DNA from: Usnea hakonensis
Taxonomy: Eukaryota; Ascomycota; Lecanoromycetes; Lecanorales; Parmeliaceae
Assembly: GCA_013423325.1 (NCBI GenBank)
Contig: BLJB01000007.1
Span: 1 to 64,000, forward strand
Length of the DNA: 64,000 bases
Reading direction: 5' to 3'
The first letter of the stretch is position 1. Each line of letters begins with the position of its first letter. Position numbers and translations under genes: made by a program. This document shows, in pieces, positions 23,473-36,293 of this stretch. The notes under the pieces are model-generated. The model had not been told where the DNA came from and ran no database searches. It was given only the letters and a program-made list of their open reading frames with translations.

Positions 23473-26400
23473 TCCAAGTCATAAGGAAAAGATTATTATT
23501 GCATACAGAGGAAGAAAGCAGAGAAAATGCGAAGGACTGAGAGAATTGGTCAGGATCCCTCAAGTACGATAGAAAGGAAAGGGTTTGAACTTATGTCACC
23601 AGTGTGTGAGTGACTTGTAAAATGATTGGATAAGAAAAGGGGGGTTATGATCGTCGTGTCCTGCAGCTTAAACGAAAACTAAGCAAGGGGCCTGGGCGCG
23701 CATACGGGCTTGCATGAGCCTGCAGACGAAACATGCACAATTACCAATTACTCTTTCTCGGTCGTGATGACCTATCGCCATTGCGTAAGGCCTAAGACGT
23801 GATGGTATGAGACTGAAGTCAACTCTCAAGCACTACGGAGGGTTTTTTCAAGAGCGCTATCCTCAGCTAGGCCATGTTGAATTCATCGTTCTGGTGGATA
23901 GACGGAATACAGATGATTGCTTTCTTTTTTTTATCGTTCGCGATTAAGTTTGGGTAGCGCTTGAAGCTAAAGCCTCGTGCAGGTACATGCACCCTTCTCA
24001 TCCACAAGCTGATACTGATCCCATAGAGTATTGTCATTTCGAGGATTTGGGGGCATCCATGCTCCGGATAAACCCCCCCCGGGTCCGCCCGAAGGGATGG
24101 GTAGACATCACCTTTGACGTGGGCGTTGAAGCCCGGTAACCTGGACCGGGCGATCCCAAACTTAGGCTTGGTGGCTAACCGCCCCACAAATAACGACGCT
24201 TAAATGGAGAGCTTTGGCCCCCTTTCAGCTGGCGGGATTTCCGCCTTCCGGATTCCCAATTCAATTCTTACTTACGAAGCATTTGCACACCATGTCATAC
24301 GTTTTCAGACATTTCGAGACCAGCTTTTCTTTATGAAGATAGGCTTATATTTACCGAGGCAGGCGTAATATATCGTGAACACCCCTAAATCTAAGGCTCT
24401 TTTGGTTAGCGACCCTAGCAAAGACTCCAAACTCATCAAAACCACACCCATCAACCCGTCTTATCAAAGCAGTCTTTAGAAAGGGCCTCCTCACAAGGTC
24501 TTGGCATGCCCAGGACATTTCCACGCCGACTTTCCGTAGAAGTCAGGACGTCTTCTAATCTAGCTACAACAAGGCAATTGTTACAAGACTATGATGCCGT
24601 CTTCCGTACCCTTATTCATTAGCTTGTCTTGACAACCTGGAAAATTTCACTGCCGCGTGGGGGGTTCTCCAAGTGGAAGAATAAGCTTCAAGAGCGTTGA
24701 GCTCCACTCAAAAGAGCATGAGAAAGACTGAAGGAGAATGGAGTTGCTCATTATTGATCGTTTTCGATCTGCCTCATGTTACGGGACTACCATCTGAGTT
24801 TATTACTGAAGCAGTTAAATAGCTTTACTAGCGGTAAGCTATGCTGTGTTGCTTGATGTACCTAGCGCACTCATCTATCTAATACAGCTCTCGTCGCATC
24901 ACTCTCTCGCACCATGGCAAGTGTCCCGAAAGAAAGTGTCTCCCTCTTTGTAATTACCAGTTCCATGAATAGGACCGCAAGCACATGGCCATATCCGATT
25001 ACCTAATCAGCGAGGCGGCATTAGATCGATGATTCATGGCAAGATGGTATTCGTGTTGACAGGGTGTCCTTCTGCCGGTAAACGCACTGACTCCGTGCCG
25101 AAATTTCCGAAGTGCTTCACTTGAGCCTACCATTGTCGTGGTATCGCATATAGATGCTGGTTGGCTTGGTGTACAGCCCTGCGATATTCAGGCTGGCATT
25201 ATATGAGTCGGCCACCCCTCTGAAACCAATTGAAATCTTAGTCGGTTTCTTGATCAGCCACTGAAAAATTAATAAGACGATTACTGTCAGCGCTTGCCCG
25301 AAATAACATTCTTAGAGTGCAGAAAATTTCAATTGCTTGGCAACACCACGCCGCTCGAGATCTAGATCACTTTGAGCTTGTGGTTTAGTAATAACACCGC
25401 CGAAGGTCTCCTGAAGAGGCCAGAGAAAGCTTCGACTTCACGTCTTCGATTAAGGTCTATCAGAGCGGCTGACTAGGAAGGACCGTCCAATGATTATGAA
25501 CCAGCTGGGGGCCCTAACGACTTAGCATCGCCGTTATTACCGGCTCCTTCCCCACATCTCCACCCCGTGCTCTAATCTTGACGAAAGACCTCTGTAGAAA
25601 CGTCATGTTGGAGCAGTCCACCTTCCGATAGGGCATTATTGACCCAATAAAGTGTCTGCAATGCTGCTTACGTAGCTAGCCATGATATCCGATTATACCC
25701 GCCATCCTTGGCTGAGTAGGTCACTAGATGCTTCGTCTCCCAAAGCCTCACACATCGTTCACTTGTTGGAGTCTCCGTCTCACCAGGACTCAAATGATGC
25801 TAGTGGTGCTCCGGAGATGCTCTTCAAACCTAGTTGTTGCCTTGGCGAGCAAGGGGTTGATCTGCGCTACCGCCTAAACCTTCACCACAGGTATGGCGAT
25901 GTTATCCAACTAGACTCACCTCCATTAGGAGAATCCCCGCCTCCCAGAATGCCTTTGGTCATGAAAAAGACTTACTCATCACCACGTTCTTAGAGAAATT
26001 TAACGCCGGAGATGTTTCGAATCACGAAGTAAATTATCAGCTGCCACTCGAAGTCTGATTTTCACTTGCAATAGCTGCGGTGGCGTGTCAGGGAGTGTGT
26101 TCATTTTCCTGTCACATTGGCATCCGCATAGATTTTATACTTCCTTGGCTTTTGATTTGACCCTATTCTATAAGCGCCCGTTCAAGTCACCGACGTATGT
26201 GACTTAATATAGATACTTCGTACTACCCCTCTCATGGTCTTAGGATTTCAGATTGAGATACATGCAGACTTCCGCTTGAGGTCTGCGTTGCAGCGCGTAC
26301 ACTCAAGCTATCCAAAGATAACCTTCTCTGTACCCGACCCCTTCCTACTAGTACAACGACTTTCTCAAGGGATCAGGCAATACACCAAAGGCTTTGTCAC

Positions 26401-27488
26401 ACTCGAGATCCAGTGGTCCAAAGCACTAAAGTCAACGAAATCAGACCGCGTCTCGAGTGTTCTGGTCTTACACCTCAGCTGTCTCGACTAGCTCTCTTTC
26501 GGGCTTTTTTCTTTCCAGGTCACACTCTCCTCTGTTCTTTCATTATATGTATACAAGAGCTCTGATGCTTGCTTGTCTTCGCTGTTATGATGTACGCTGG
26601 CTCTAAATCAAGATTCTGGGTCTCAAGAGAAGGCATTGCACTTATCCATGTTGCATTCTGAAAATGAGACCCAGCTCTATCAAAACAGATCTGAGATCCA
26701 TGCTCTCAACACATCGGACAATGAACACATGAGTGACAGCCCAATGGAAAGCGACAGGCGAAGGGCTGACCTTCAGCACAACCATGGGCCCATTGAAATC
26801 CAAGCCCGGACATTGCGCTTCAGAAGAGATCCACAACATCGCAGGCGTCAACCTCGGCTTTTCTAGCTATTCTCTTAGTATATTGCGACGGCTGACTATG
26901 CTGGCACGGGATTTTCCTTCATGCTACCATAGAGGACGTTGGGAGCGTTCTACGAGAAGAAGAACCAGACGTCACAGCAGCCAAAACAATGTCTATCATC
27001 TCAGAGAAGCCAGACGACGTATGGTCCAACCAACCTATCCGTTCAAAATGGCTTCTGGGTCGACTTATGCTGGTTCGCAAAATTTCAACGCGAGTGAGAT
27101 ATGAATGGCCCTGTCACTGGTCCTGGCAATGGCCTGGTCATTGCTAGAGATTGATGAAAGAACTCGTTGCCTTCACTAAAGGGTAATACACTTTCTTGTT
27201 GCATCTATTAGTATCATCATGGCTAACATGAGGGCAGATTATCATGACTGTGCATGTAGCATAGTGCATGAGCATCGTCAAGAGCTAGTGCCATTTCTGG
27301 CGCGAGAGATCTAAGGGAGATATGATCTTGTCCAGAATTGTGAATGGGTCTCGCTTCATCGACAGGGTGGTTCGGTTTGTTGGTGTGACCACGAATCCTC
27401 CTGGTAGCTTGACAGAAGGGCTCACCACACTTGACAAAGTCTTCATGTTGTCCGCCGGAAATAGTCACTTTCTCAGTATCTAAGCCGT
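23473..27488. other. Long gene-poor stretch
   Basis: About 4 kb without a supported gene. The frames present are short and lack splice partners. Two plus frames near 26234-26491 and 26636-27104 are open but contain nothing recognisable. The stretch is not strongly AT-rich, so heavy RIP decay is not evident by eye. Confidence 0.55.
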
Positions 27489-27560
27489 GACTACTGTCAT
27501 CGCCGCGGAAACTATTTACAATTTGACTACGGTCATCGCCGCGGAAACCATATACAATTT
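27489..27560. repeat. 36-bp tandem duplication
   Basis: Two adjacent 36-bp units (27489-27524 and 27525-27560) each contain tcatcgccgcggaaac and end in acaattt. They differ at a few positions. The unit is a multiple of three, and a minus frame here would carry a 12-residue repeat (containing FRGDD), but that frame is not accepted as a gene. Confidence 0.85.
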
Positions 27561-27763
27561 CTACTACCTGATTCAACACACAAGCAGCCTTTCACATCTG
27601 ACATCGCAAGTCCTAAACATGAACACAACCACACACTCTCAAGCAAATACGTTATCTACTACCTGATTCAACACACAAGCAGCCTTTCAACACACAAGCA
27701 GCCTTTCACAGCTGACATCGCAAGTTCTAAACATGAACACAACACCACACCCTCAAGCAAATA
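27561..27763. repeat. Tandem duplication of the leader and start codon of the downstream gene
   Basis: Copy 1 (about 27561-27654) and copy 2 (about 27656-27763) share ctactacctgattcaacaca, cagcctttcaca, ctgacatcgcaag and aaacatgaacacaac. Copy 2 contains an extra internal copy of caacacacaagcagcctttc. The ATG of the real gene is in copy 2 (27733). The ATG of copy 1 (27619) opens a 15-codon frame ending at 27666. Confidence 0.85.
27619..27666 (+). promoter_or_regulatory. Upstream ORF created by leader duplication
   Basis: A 15-residue frame starts with MNTTTHSQAN, nearly identical to the start of the main protein (MNTTPHPQAN), and stops at TGA 27664-27666, 66 bases before the main ATG. If transcription begins upstream of 27619 it would act as an upstream ORF and could lower translation of the main protein. 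Whether it is in the transcript is unknown. Confidence 0.5.
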
Positions 27764-28862
27764 TGTTGAAGAACCTACTGGTTGTTGACAACAGCGGGCG
27801 AATCTTTTCGCGTAGAGTTAGCCAAGACTATGGCACAGCCCTCCTCTGCTCAGTAGCTAATACAGTGCACGTTCGAGACGTTCACAAAACTGGACTCATA
27901 CAGTCTGAAGCTTGGACTTTGGAAAAAATCAAAGAGGAAGCTCAATCAATATCTCCAGGGCACAACATCATCTTCGTCGACGACAGTCGAAGGATCCTCT
28001 CTCATCGTATCAATCCTGACTATGGCATAGCACTTCTTGAAAGTTTGCCAGAGAATTCCACAGAAGCTGCTGATGATGCAGAAGCGGCTTTGTCTCACAG
28101 CACAATCATCCAATCCAGTGAAGCCAGTAGCAGCAAACAAGGCACAGGAGCGGAATCATCCCAGCGCCCTTCTACGCAATCTGAGCCCCTAAACACCGAT
28201 TCATCCTTTCCTCTGTTCAACTCATCAGCTACACCTACAGCCAATGCTGGAATCCTATCCGACCAAATCCTATCCACCTTGAATCGCCAACCCTACGACC
28301 GTGACTGGATGACGAAATACAACGTCAACGACGCCTGTTTGAACGGACCATCCAGCAAGATAACACTGGATGTGCTGCTCAAAAACGGAGCCATCAAACT
28401 CAACGATCTGCTATGCGTGAGGTACGAGCCAGACGACGGGACCTCAAACACCGAGGTCGCAGTGGTAAGCAGATGTTGTTTCCCTGCTTCCCACATACGC
28501 TCAAAGGGAAACGCTTATACTGACTTCTCCACCCCTTCTCTTCCTAGGTAGGACCACCCTCTCGAGATCCTCAAAACCCTCATCACTATCGACTAGACAT
28601 AAAGGTCTTGACCCACCAAGCAGGCACCGACGGCATCTTACGTGACCTCAAAGGCCCCACAGACATCATCAACCGCATGGATGGGGAGTGTCAAGATCCA
28701 AATGGCAGATGGAAAAACCTCTCAGAGCCTTGGAAGATGGTTGGCGTAGTAAGGGAGGATGGGAGCTCGGTTGGAAATATGTGGAAAGTGCGGCAGGCAT
28801 ATGAGGTTTTCACAACGGCGATGACGGAATGGGGAGAGAGGAATAACGAGATGAGTGAGTGA
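27733..28862 (+). CDS. Fungal protein with duplicated N-terminal motif and RAMA-like C-terminal region
   Basis: Exons 27733-28464 and 28548-28862 (83-nt intron, GTAAGC donor, CTTCCTAG acceptor) give 348 residues. Residues 15-38 and 79-102 are two copies of one motif, pattern V-D-[ND]-S-x-R-I-[LF]-S-x-R-[IV]-x-x-D-Y-G-x-A-L-L. A Ser/Glu/Gln-rich linker (about 110-190) follows. The C-terminal part, about 217-340, begins ITLDVLLKNGAIKLNDLL and continues across the intron to an LRDLKGPTDIINRM segment and a strand-rich end; this layout recalls RAMA-type domains (linked in bacteria to restriction and methylase systems), but that is a tentative match. Met11 (27763) is an alternative start. I cannot assign a function. 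It lies just below a duplicated leader. Confidence 0.75.
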
Positions 28863-31800
28863 GCGAGCGGGAAGGAGTGTTCAGGGTGGGTGGTGGTTCG
28901 CTGCCGCAAGGGATGTTGGGTCTTCCGGATGGAGGACTCGTTGCGTACGCATGAGATTCAAGCTGTCAGTCCCTGTGGAGCGTGATCTCTCCTGATAACA
29001 GCCTTCCAACTCCTAACGCCTCCTGCACTGATTCGGCGCTAGATGACGGCGTTGCTAGTTGATTGTCTTGCAAGCTTAATGGTCTTTCCCGTTCATTCCG
29101 TGTGTTAGTATACAAATGTTATCGAAAAGTTCAACAGCATTATCGGCTTGAGAGTCCAATGAAATATTTATACACTGATCGTCTCCTTTGAGACACGCTA
29201 CAACGCCATCATTGATTCTCCTACCCACCACATATCTTGCAGATGACCTAATTGAACTCAACAGATAGAACAGCTCACCTATCCGCCTACAAAACACTAC
29301 GTTTTGTAGTCTAGCGCATCATCTTTCAACCCCAACTAGAACTTATCTCCACCAATCCCATCTATCTAGGCAAATTGTTAGAACAGAGCAGGATTGTACA
29401 TATCCACCCAGACGACTCATAGCAAGTCGACCTCTACCATGTCCCCCAAGCTTCAAATCATCCACCACACCAGCGGCGTCAGCAGAGTGTTATCCAGAGA
29501 AGACCGGCGCTCTGAATCACAAGTGCTGCTCCTACGAAGATAGCGGCCGATGTCCGATAGACTCACTGGCGCACCTCGGATAGCTAGTAACCAATCCTGT
29601 ATCTCAGAAGCATATGCATTTGCCATACCTCTGCATTCCCACCGCCTTCGCCAAACTCCATACCCAGCGGGCCAGTATCGCGTAGTCCTAACAGTGCTAT
29701 CGGCTTCCAAGAACCTTGCAATACCCCTACACGACAGTCCCTCAAGCTTCCAATGCGATATCCCTCCACATGGACGTCAGCCCCGCCGCAACACCAGCAG
29801 ACAACAATATTCCCTCCCCCATGCAGCCTTTCCCACTTCAAATCTAGAACCACAACATCAAGCACGAAACGAGACTGCAGATCCGACCATATCAGTACGA
29901 AAAGCCCTCGATGTCCTCCAGAGACGCTGCTTCAGGAAACACAAGGCCGAGGACGGCATCCGAACACGTTTAGTCGCCGGGACGGGGGCGACTAGCCACC
30001 TCCGATCAAGGCTTCCGTCTTGTTCCAGAAGGGTTAGTTTCCTGAGGTATCCGAAGAAGGGACAATGCGCTCAGGGGTTGTATGATAGCTTCGCACGTTG
30101 ACTGGTCTCTTCTTGATAGGATGGAAAATTAGCCGGGGGGGGGGGGGCTTGATCTCATCGCGGCGCCACTTGTACACTCCAAAAGAGGCGGTGAAGGGAA
30201 TATATCCACAGAGTCGAGTTTCTCATCTGGTGTGGATGCAACACGAGATCAAGCCCCGGGGGTCTGTGTATGCATGATATCCCGAATAGGGTGGAAGATG
30301 TAAGAAACGTGAAGGCGGTGAGACGTCGAGGTACAACTACAATGGAAGTCGAGGTACAACGAAAGTCGTGGTACAAAATCTTTTGTAGCGGGTACATGGC
30401 AATTTAAATATAAAGACAATTTCCTGCCAAATTACTCCCTACCAATGACCATTCTCTCAATCTCCACCAATTTTTCCACAGCTCCACAGGTTTTGATCAA
30501 GAAACACCATTTCCGAAACCTCACCTCAATGAGGTATTTGTCACCCGCGCCACCCTTATACCCTCCCCCTTCCCCCCCGGGCCCCCCCCTTCTCAAACCA
30601 TATATCCCCATCCAGAAATCCCATGCGCCCTCCACCACGATATTCAGCCAGCCAACACACACACATACACCCACGCACTCAGCACACGTAATCAGCCACC
30701 CCCCACCCCCCTAGCAAGCGCCTCCCCCTCCAAATCGGCCCTACGTGCCTACTCAGATTCAATCTCCCCCATCTCTCCGCGCATCTAGCACCAACCCTAA
30801 TCCCAAACATCAATGAAAATGAAAAAAAAAAACGCGCCAAACAAAATCACTCGGCATTATTCGGTTCTCGCTTAAGTACATATGACATGTCAAGCTCGAC
30901 GCCAGTGCCTTGGGGGCCAAGCCACTGACAGCATATCGATAAGGAATGGTGGAAGGAAGGGTAGGTACGTTATCTGATCGAGAGTGAGAGGTGGGGACAG
31001 GATCGATCGATCGGGACGAGTACGTACTTGTACTTCCCTAGAGGGGGATGGATGGATGGATGTGTGTGTCCTTGTCTTGTGGCGTTTAGTACGGTTAGGT
31101 ACCTTATCTTAAGTAGAGATTGGATTGGATCAGGTTGGATTGGTCTGGGCCTTTAGTTGGCGGCTTGCATGATTGCCGTTTTTGGGCGACGAGCTGATCG
31201 CCACTGATTCGGGCGATATTGGTGATTTGAGTTGGGGACGAATTTTTGATGGCTCGAAGTGGCAATTTTTGTGCGACGCGGATGGCTGGGATAGGGATGG
31301 GGAGGGGGGGGGGACCTGCTCGTGGGGTTCGTCCATCACACTCATCTCGTACGCTCCAATATATTCCTCCACTCACGACGTTGCCGTCGTGAAAGACCTG
31401 CCGTTCCATTCCTCCTGGCTTTTACAGACTCTATGGGAAAAATATAACAATACAACTTACCACCACTAAATACTCAATCCAAAATAGGCCCGTATTTGCG
31501 TTCAATCGCATCATCCAGCCCACTTCGGAGGTCTAAAAAATCATACTCCAGGCAGCCCCGCGCGTAGCGCATGGCCAGTTTTCAGTGTGCCTCGGGTCAG
31601 ATTCTCGGGCCGCAGAAGAGGAACGTTTCAGGGGGCTTTGCGGGCCCCAAGCCCCCCCCGAAAAAAAAGAGGAAGAAAAAAGAAAAAAAGAAAAAAAAAA
31701 CTCAACTTTATAGCGACAAAAGATAGAGAATGACGAGTTGTATAAAGCATGTATGTAGATGGTACCTACGGAGGGAGAAGAAAAGACATCTCAATTCCCT

Positions 31801-33808
31801 CTACCCACAACGAACTTTCATCGTACTTTACCCAAGCCGTATAGATCCCTAATATCAAACACGATAAATACAAACCACATACCCACAATCACAAAGATAC
31901 TGCCTACATCAGTCCCCTCCAGGGGGCGGGGGTCCAGGCATCTCCCCAGCTCACCCCTTCGCCCAAAAGTGCCCTAGGCCAAAAAGTCTTAGGGCTTCCA
32001 GCGCGAGCTCAGGCACACGCTTACAGGGTCTCTGTACCTCACATCCTTTATAAACACGCATCGGCTTTAACACAGACTCATCCCTAAAAACACACAACAC
32101 ATCCGTCGGAAATATTCTCTACGCGTCAACGCCCTCCTCTCCCCTCACCACCAAACCCGCTTCCAACGCTTCAGCTCTCCCGCTCCCCCGCCACAAAGCA
32201 CCGCACCATCTACCAAGTCCCTTACTCTCACACCTGCAGCCACGCCATGACGCTGATTCATAGAATCTGGCTTCTAGAAGCCTCGTCGGAAGATCAGACG
32301 GTGCATGCGTGGACACGTGGCATGCATGTTGATCTGTGCGGGCAAGGGGCTTGCTTTCTGGTTGTGATTAGGCGATTTGGTGCGCTGAGTTGGTGTGGTT
32401 TTTTGGGGAGGGGGGGGGGCGTTCTTGGGGGGAGGCTTTGGGAGTTGGGGTTTTTGTGGGGAGGGGGTGGGAGCAAGTGAGGTTTTTGTTATTTTTTGTA
32501 GTATGTATGGAGATTTGGTTGGGAGCGCGTTCTCAGCTCTATCGATTGTTCGGCTTTTTCTTGTTATCAAAATGGGACTCGGATACAGAGGGGTTAGGAA
32601 ACACTCACCGCTCTCCATCTCCCCAAGTGCGCCTTCCCTTCCAGTACCTACTTTCTCCAAAATCAATCCCAAGCACACGGAAATTAAAAAAAAAAAAAAT
32701 CATCCATCCATGTGACGTTCACCGCTCTGCTGGACAAACCTATTTCATAAAATTGTCATAGCACACCCACATGCAAATTTCACCAAGAGCGCATGTCGCC
32801 TATAACACAACCCGCATTGCATGCATAAACAGACACACCACGAGACCTGCTAATCCTGCAACCTAGAAGCTCTACTGTACGGTGTACATATAGACTCGTT
32901 CGTCATCTGCAACCAGGAAGTCTCCGAGTTCCTGGGCCATTGTGTGGAGGGGGAGGGAGGGAAGAATGTACGATGAGCGAGCGGGAGGGGTGGGTAATGG
33001 AAATGGAAATTCATCTGGGCTGTGAGATGGGGAGGATGTATGTATGTATGTAGAGGACTTGGGTGTGAGGGCTCGGTTGAGGGGGCGTAGGTTTGTTGTT
33101 TGGTTGCGGGATGGCGTTTTATAAAGAGAGTACTCGTACATAGAAGGTGACAGCGCTGCGTTCAAACACGTTCCCCGGCTCATCTCATGGAGGCGAGTCC
33201 CCGCGAATAGCGTTTTTTGGCCCTGGAGTTGGGTTATGGGATACTGATTTTAATATTCGTAGGATTGGAATTCCGTATTGTACATGACCGGTTGGGGATA
33301 TCCGCTCTTCGCGCCAGACCATTGCTACCTCAGGCTGCATTTTAGGGTACGTGAGCCACCAAGACGTTGGAGTGTCAGGGCCTGCGGTTCTTAGAGCTTG
33401 GGTGTCTAAGTTCGATGTAGGTAGGGAAGGGTTGAATTGCCAGCCATGGGCTCAAGGGTACAAGTGATGAATAGTAGAAGACCTGTTCTCCGAAACACGA
33501 TGGACATCTATGATATGGGACGGGATGTATGGTTTGCATGTTCAGAGGGGATGGGTACGCACGCTTTACCGTGCTGGGGATAGAGTCTTCGAGCGGCGTC
33601 GGGGGAGGGCGACGTTCTTACAGCATCTCAATGATCGTCTGTAAGGTTTTCGAAAGGGCCGTTTGAGTTGCCGTTTCGATTTCCAGTGATGAAACACTTT
33701 CCCTCTTCCACGACCGCCCATTGGCCTCTGAAGCCCAGTCTCGGATTCACTCCTGGATTTCATCTTGATAACAGATTCACTTCCCACGTAGGGTTCCACT
33801 CACCATAG
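28863..33808. other. Long gene-poor stretch with simple repeats
   Basis: An ATG at 29438 opens a short frame (KLQIIHHTSGVSRVLSREDR) that loosely resembles the duplicated motif of the preceding gene and stops near 29544; it may be a relic. A plus frame 29550-30101 has no recognisable content. Simple sequence includes a G run at about 30135-30148, C-rich DNA at 30540-30790, G-rich DNA at 30950-31320, GGAT repeats near 31050, an A-rich run at about 31660-31700, C-rich DNA at 32080-32230, G-rich DNA at 32390-32480 and ATGT repeats near 33040. Confidence 0.6.
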
Positions 33809-34662
33809 TCAACGAGATCCGCACATGGAATGCTCGTGTCCTTGATAGCGCACTCGACTCACCTTTACACTTTTCATCGCTACTCCACTGGGACAAAGTT
33901 GCCCGATGCACTGAACAAGAACACCATGACAGATCCACACGTGTGTCCCCAGAGCGCCGATCTCATTCGGCTTCCCCTCATCTGACTCCGTGGCGGTGTC
34001 TGAATTGAGGTCGGTATTTACGTTTCCCGGATCCTGACGATAGATGCTGAAACGAGCTAGAATTCTCCCGAGAGCCCATACGAGATGGCTGAGATTCAGT
34101 TTCAGCACGCAGCAGAAGGATGGACAATATTCCTCTACAGTTTCATTACTATGAGGAAAGGAGATCCATTTGCGAGACGCTGGAATGATAGTTTCCTCGA
34201 AACGTGGAAGGGTGCGACGGCAATTGGAGGCCTGCAAACATACCCATTTTCAAGCACAACTCTCTGAACACGATTCTGGAAGCGATGGTAGGCATGAGTA
34301 AAAGTGTCGAGCCCTACCGCGCCGGCGACAAGTCCCAGCCACGGCTTCAGACGCTCAATTTTCAATGCTGATATAGACTTTGCAAAGAGCATAGTCAAAG
34401 GCTCATGCCGGTTGAAGACCTCGCCCAGGATCAAAAGCTTAGACATCGTGATGGTGGATACAATGTGGGACCACCCCGGGAATGAGGATGCTGATGGAGC
34501 AAAAGTGAGATATGCGGCTGTGTTTCTTGAGCAGACGAAGTCGATGACGGCTCCGAGGATAGGTCTTTTGAATTGGAAGATGACGCGCGTTGCTATTGGA
34601 AAGTGAATCTCAAGAGACATAAGATCGCGAGAGATGCATCTATAGTGGTTATACACTTCCAT
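33809..34662 (-). CDS. Possible hypothetical protein with hydrophobic segments
   Basis: Exons 34662-34244 and 34148-33809 (95-nt intron with GTATGT donor and CATAG acceptor) would give 252 residues from the ATG at 34662. The first exon holds hydrophobic stretches such as RPILGAVIDFVCSRN and KPWLGLVAGAVGLDTF, and the second LNLSHLVWALGRILARFSIY, so a membrane association is possible. I recognise no family. The intron was chosen because it joins two long frames in phase, but other joins exist. The last 60 codons are composed differently and may belong to an intron or 3' region. Weak call. Confidence 0.35.
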
Positions 34663-35508
34663 CTGTCTCTTCACTGACTTTAGCTCTTTCCACGAGACAA
34701 AACGGCCATCTGCTCACTGTCTACCCTTTATACACATACACATCAGTGGCTCTCTATGTCACTAGTTCAATCACTCACCTTACTCACACAGATCACGCCA
34801 ACACTATCATGCCCGTCGATACACCTTCCAATGCTACCACCCCTAGAAAGCTCGAAAAGGGTTTCAACGAACTTTATAAACTTCAGGCCAAGCACCTTCG
34901 TATATCTTCACATTATCCTGCTCATTACCTTCCTGTCGGGACAGAGGAATTTTTATTCTGTGATCGTCAGATTCTCACTACTTCGTGAAAAGATGAGTCT
35001 GAATTGTTAGAGCGTCAATCTTTAGTGTGCATTGCCTTGTCGCAACCAGGACACCTACAGACCCGAGAGAATCGTTGAGTAAATTTCAGATGTTTGTCTC
35101 TCCTATGTTTGGTTGAAAAGGAAAATCGTCCTCCGGGAGAAGGCAAACCACAACCGGATAGACAAAGGTATTGCCCGTCGAGCTGGTCTCTCGTTCAATC
35201 CGAGATGATATCGCAGATCTTGGTTTGAAGTGTTGACGAAAATGGCAAACCGTAGTAAGAGAATGACATTCCGAACCATCATGGCGTTTCCAAGTTCTGA
35301 CATGATTGTCAGTGGTATGATACACTTAGTGTTCCCTGGTGCTAATTTTGCCCGCCGACAAGGCTTACCGACAGTAATCCTGCTTTGGCTGCAACTTGCG
35401 ATAGTTACGAACGCCCCACTTCCTTTTTCTAGTTTCCTCTTGTCCTTGTCTTCTTCCTTGTGATTTCTGCCGTCAACCAACATCTAAAATCCAGGGCCCA
35501 TTTTCACC

Positions 35509-36293
35509 ATGCGAAGGTCAAACAGGTATAGCCTGTACATGAAAGATCTGAACGCTCCGGACCATACGACAAGCCCCACCGACAGAGTCCGAATATTCCT
35601 TGATCGGAGGCCGACTGGACCGATGGCAGGTGGCTCGAGAAGAAGTCTGAGTAGAAGCAGCAATATTGAGGTCCAATTCGAACCCTGCTGAAATTTTTTA
35701 TGAGCTCCTGTGGTGCTGATGTATAGTAGATAGGGCTACAAGAAGAAAGTGAAGCCGAAATGACATTTTTGGAAGATGACAGCGACGAGGAAGCTGAGAA
35801 GTATGGAGAGGAGCGTCAGCCGCTAATGAGTCTTAAGACGGAGAAGGGACCTCAAGAAGCGCTGATGAGTTCAGGCGACACTGGGTACTCTTACAAACCT
35901 GCACCTCAACATTCGCCAGATGATTCCGGTGTGGGTTCTTCATTCGACGTGAGGAATAGTGAAAAGGTCATGCGTTTTATTGAAGTTTTTCACCAAAGAA
36001 CAGGAGCAGCCATGGACCCTCAAGAAGCTGTTATCCTACTCGCAAAAGCGGGCGGGGACGACCAGCTTGCATTACGAAGACAATGTGCTGGGTTACCAAC
36101 TCCTTCCATCCTACGGGAAAATCTCTCGATCAATCATGATTCGCTACAACGGCCACCGCCAGGAGCTGTCCAGGGCACGGATAAGCAGAGAGGTACAGAC
36201 GAAAGGTTGAGGAACTCTCGTGAAGAAAGCGAGAAGAAGCGCTGTGGACTTACAAAGGTTTTTCGGCGTAGAAATGGTGTCAGCCGAGGTTGA
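35509..36293 (+). CDS. Hypothetical charged protein
   Basis: Exons 35509-35682 and 35757?-36293 cannot be fixed fully. The first frame begins MRRSNRYSLYMKDLNAPDH and runs to SNIE. A TAGTAG acceptor before 35731 then leads in phase into IGLQEESEAEMTFLEDDSDE and on to the stop at 36293. The donor would be GTCCAA, which is weak. The protein is acidic in the middle, polar and Arg/Lys-rich at the end, and has one helical block (EKVMRFIEVFHQRTG...). No domain is recognised. If the intron is wrong, the gene starts at the ATG 35760 and has 177 residues. Confidence 0.45.

Noticed and set aside
27223..27579. 118-codon minus frame with a 12-residue repeat
   Set aside because: It covers the 36-bp tandem DNA repeat and the duplicated leader of the plus gene, with no other protein-like feature.
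35670..35700. tRNA-like B-box (reverse strand ggttcgaatt)
   Set aside because: The A-box and a cloverleaf are missing and the B-box lacks the terminal CC.
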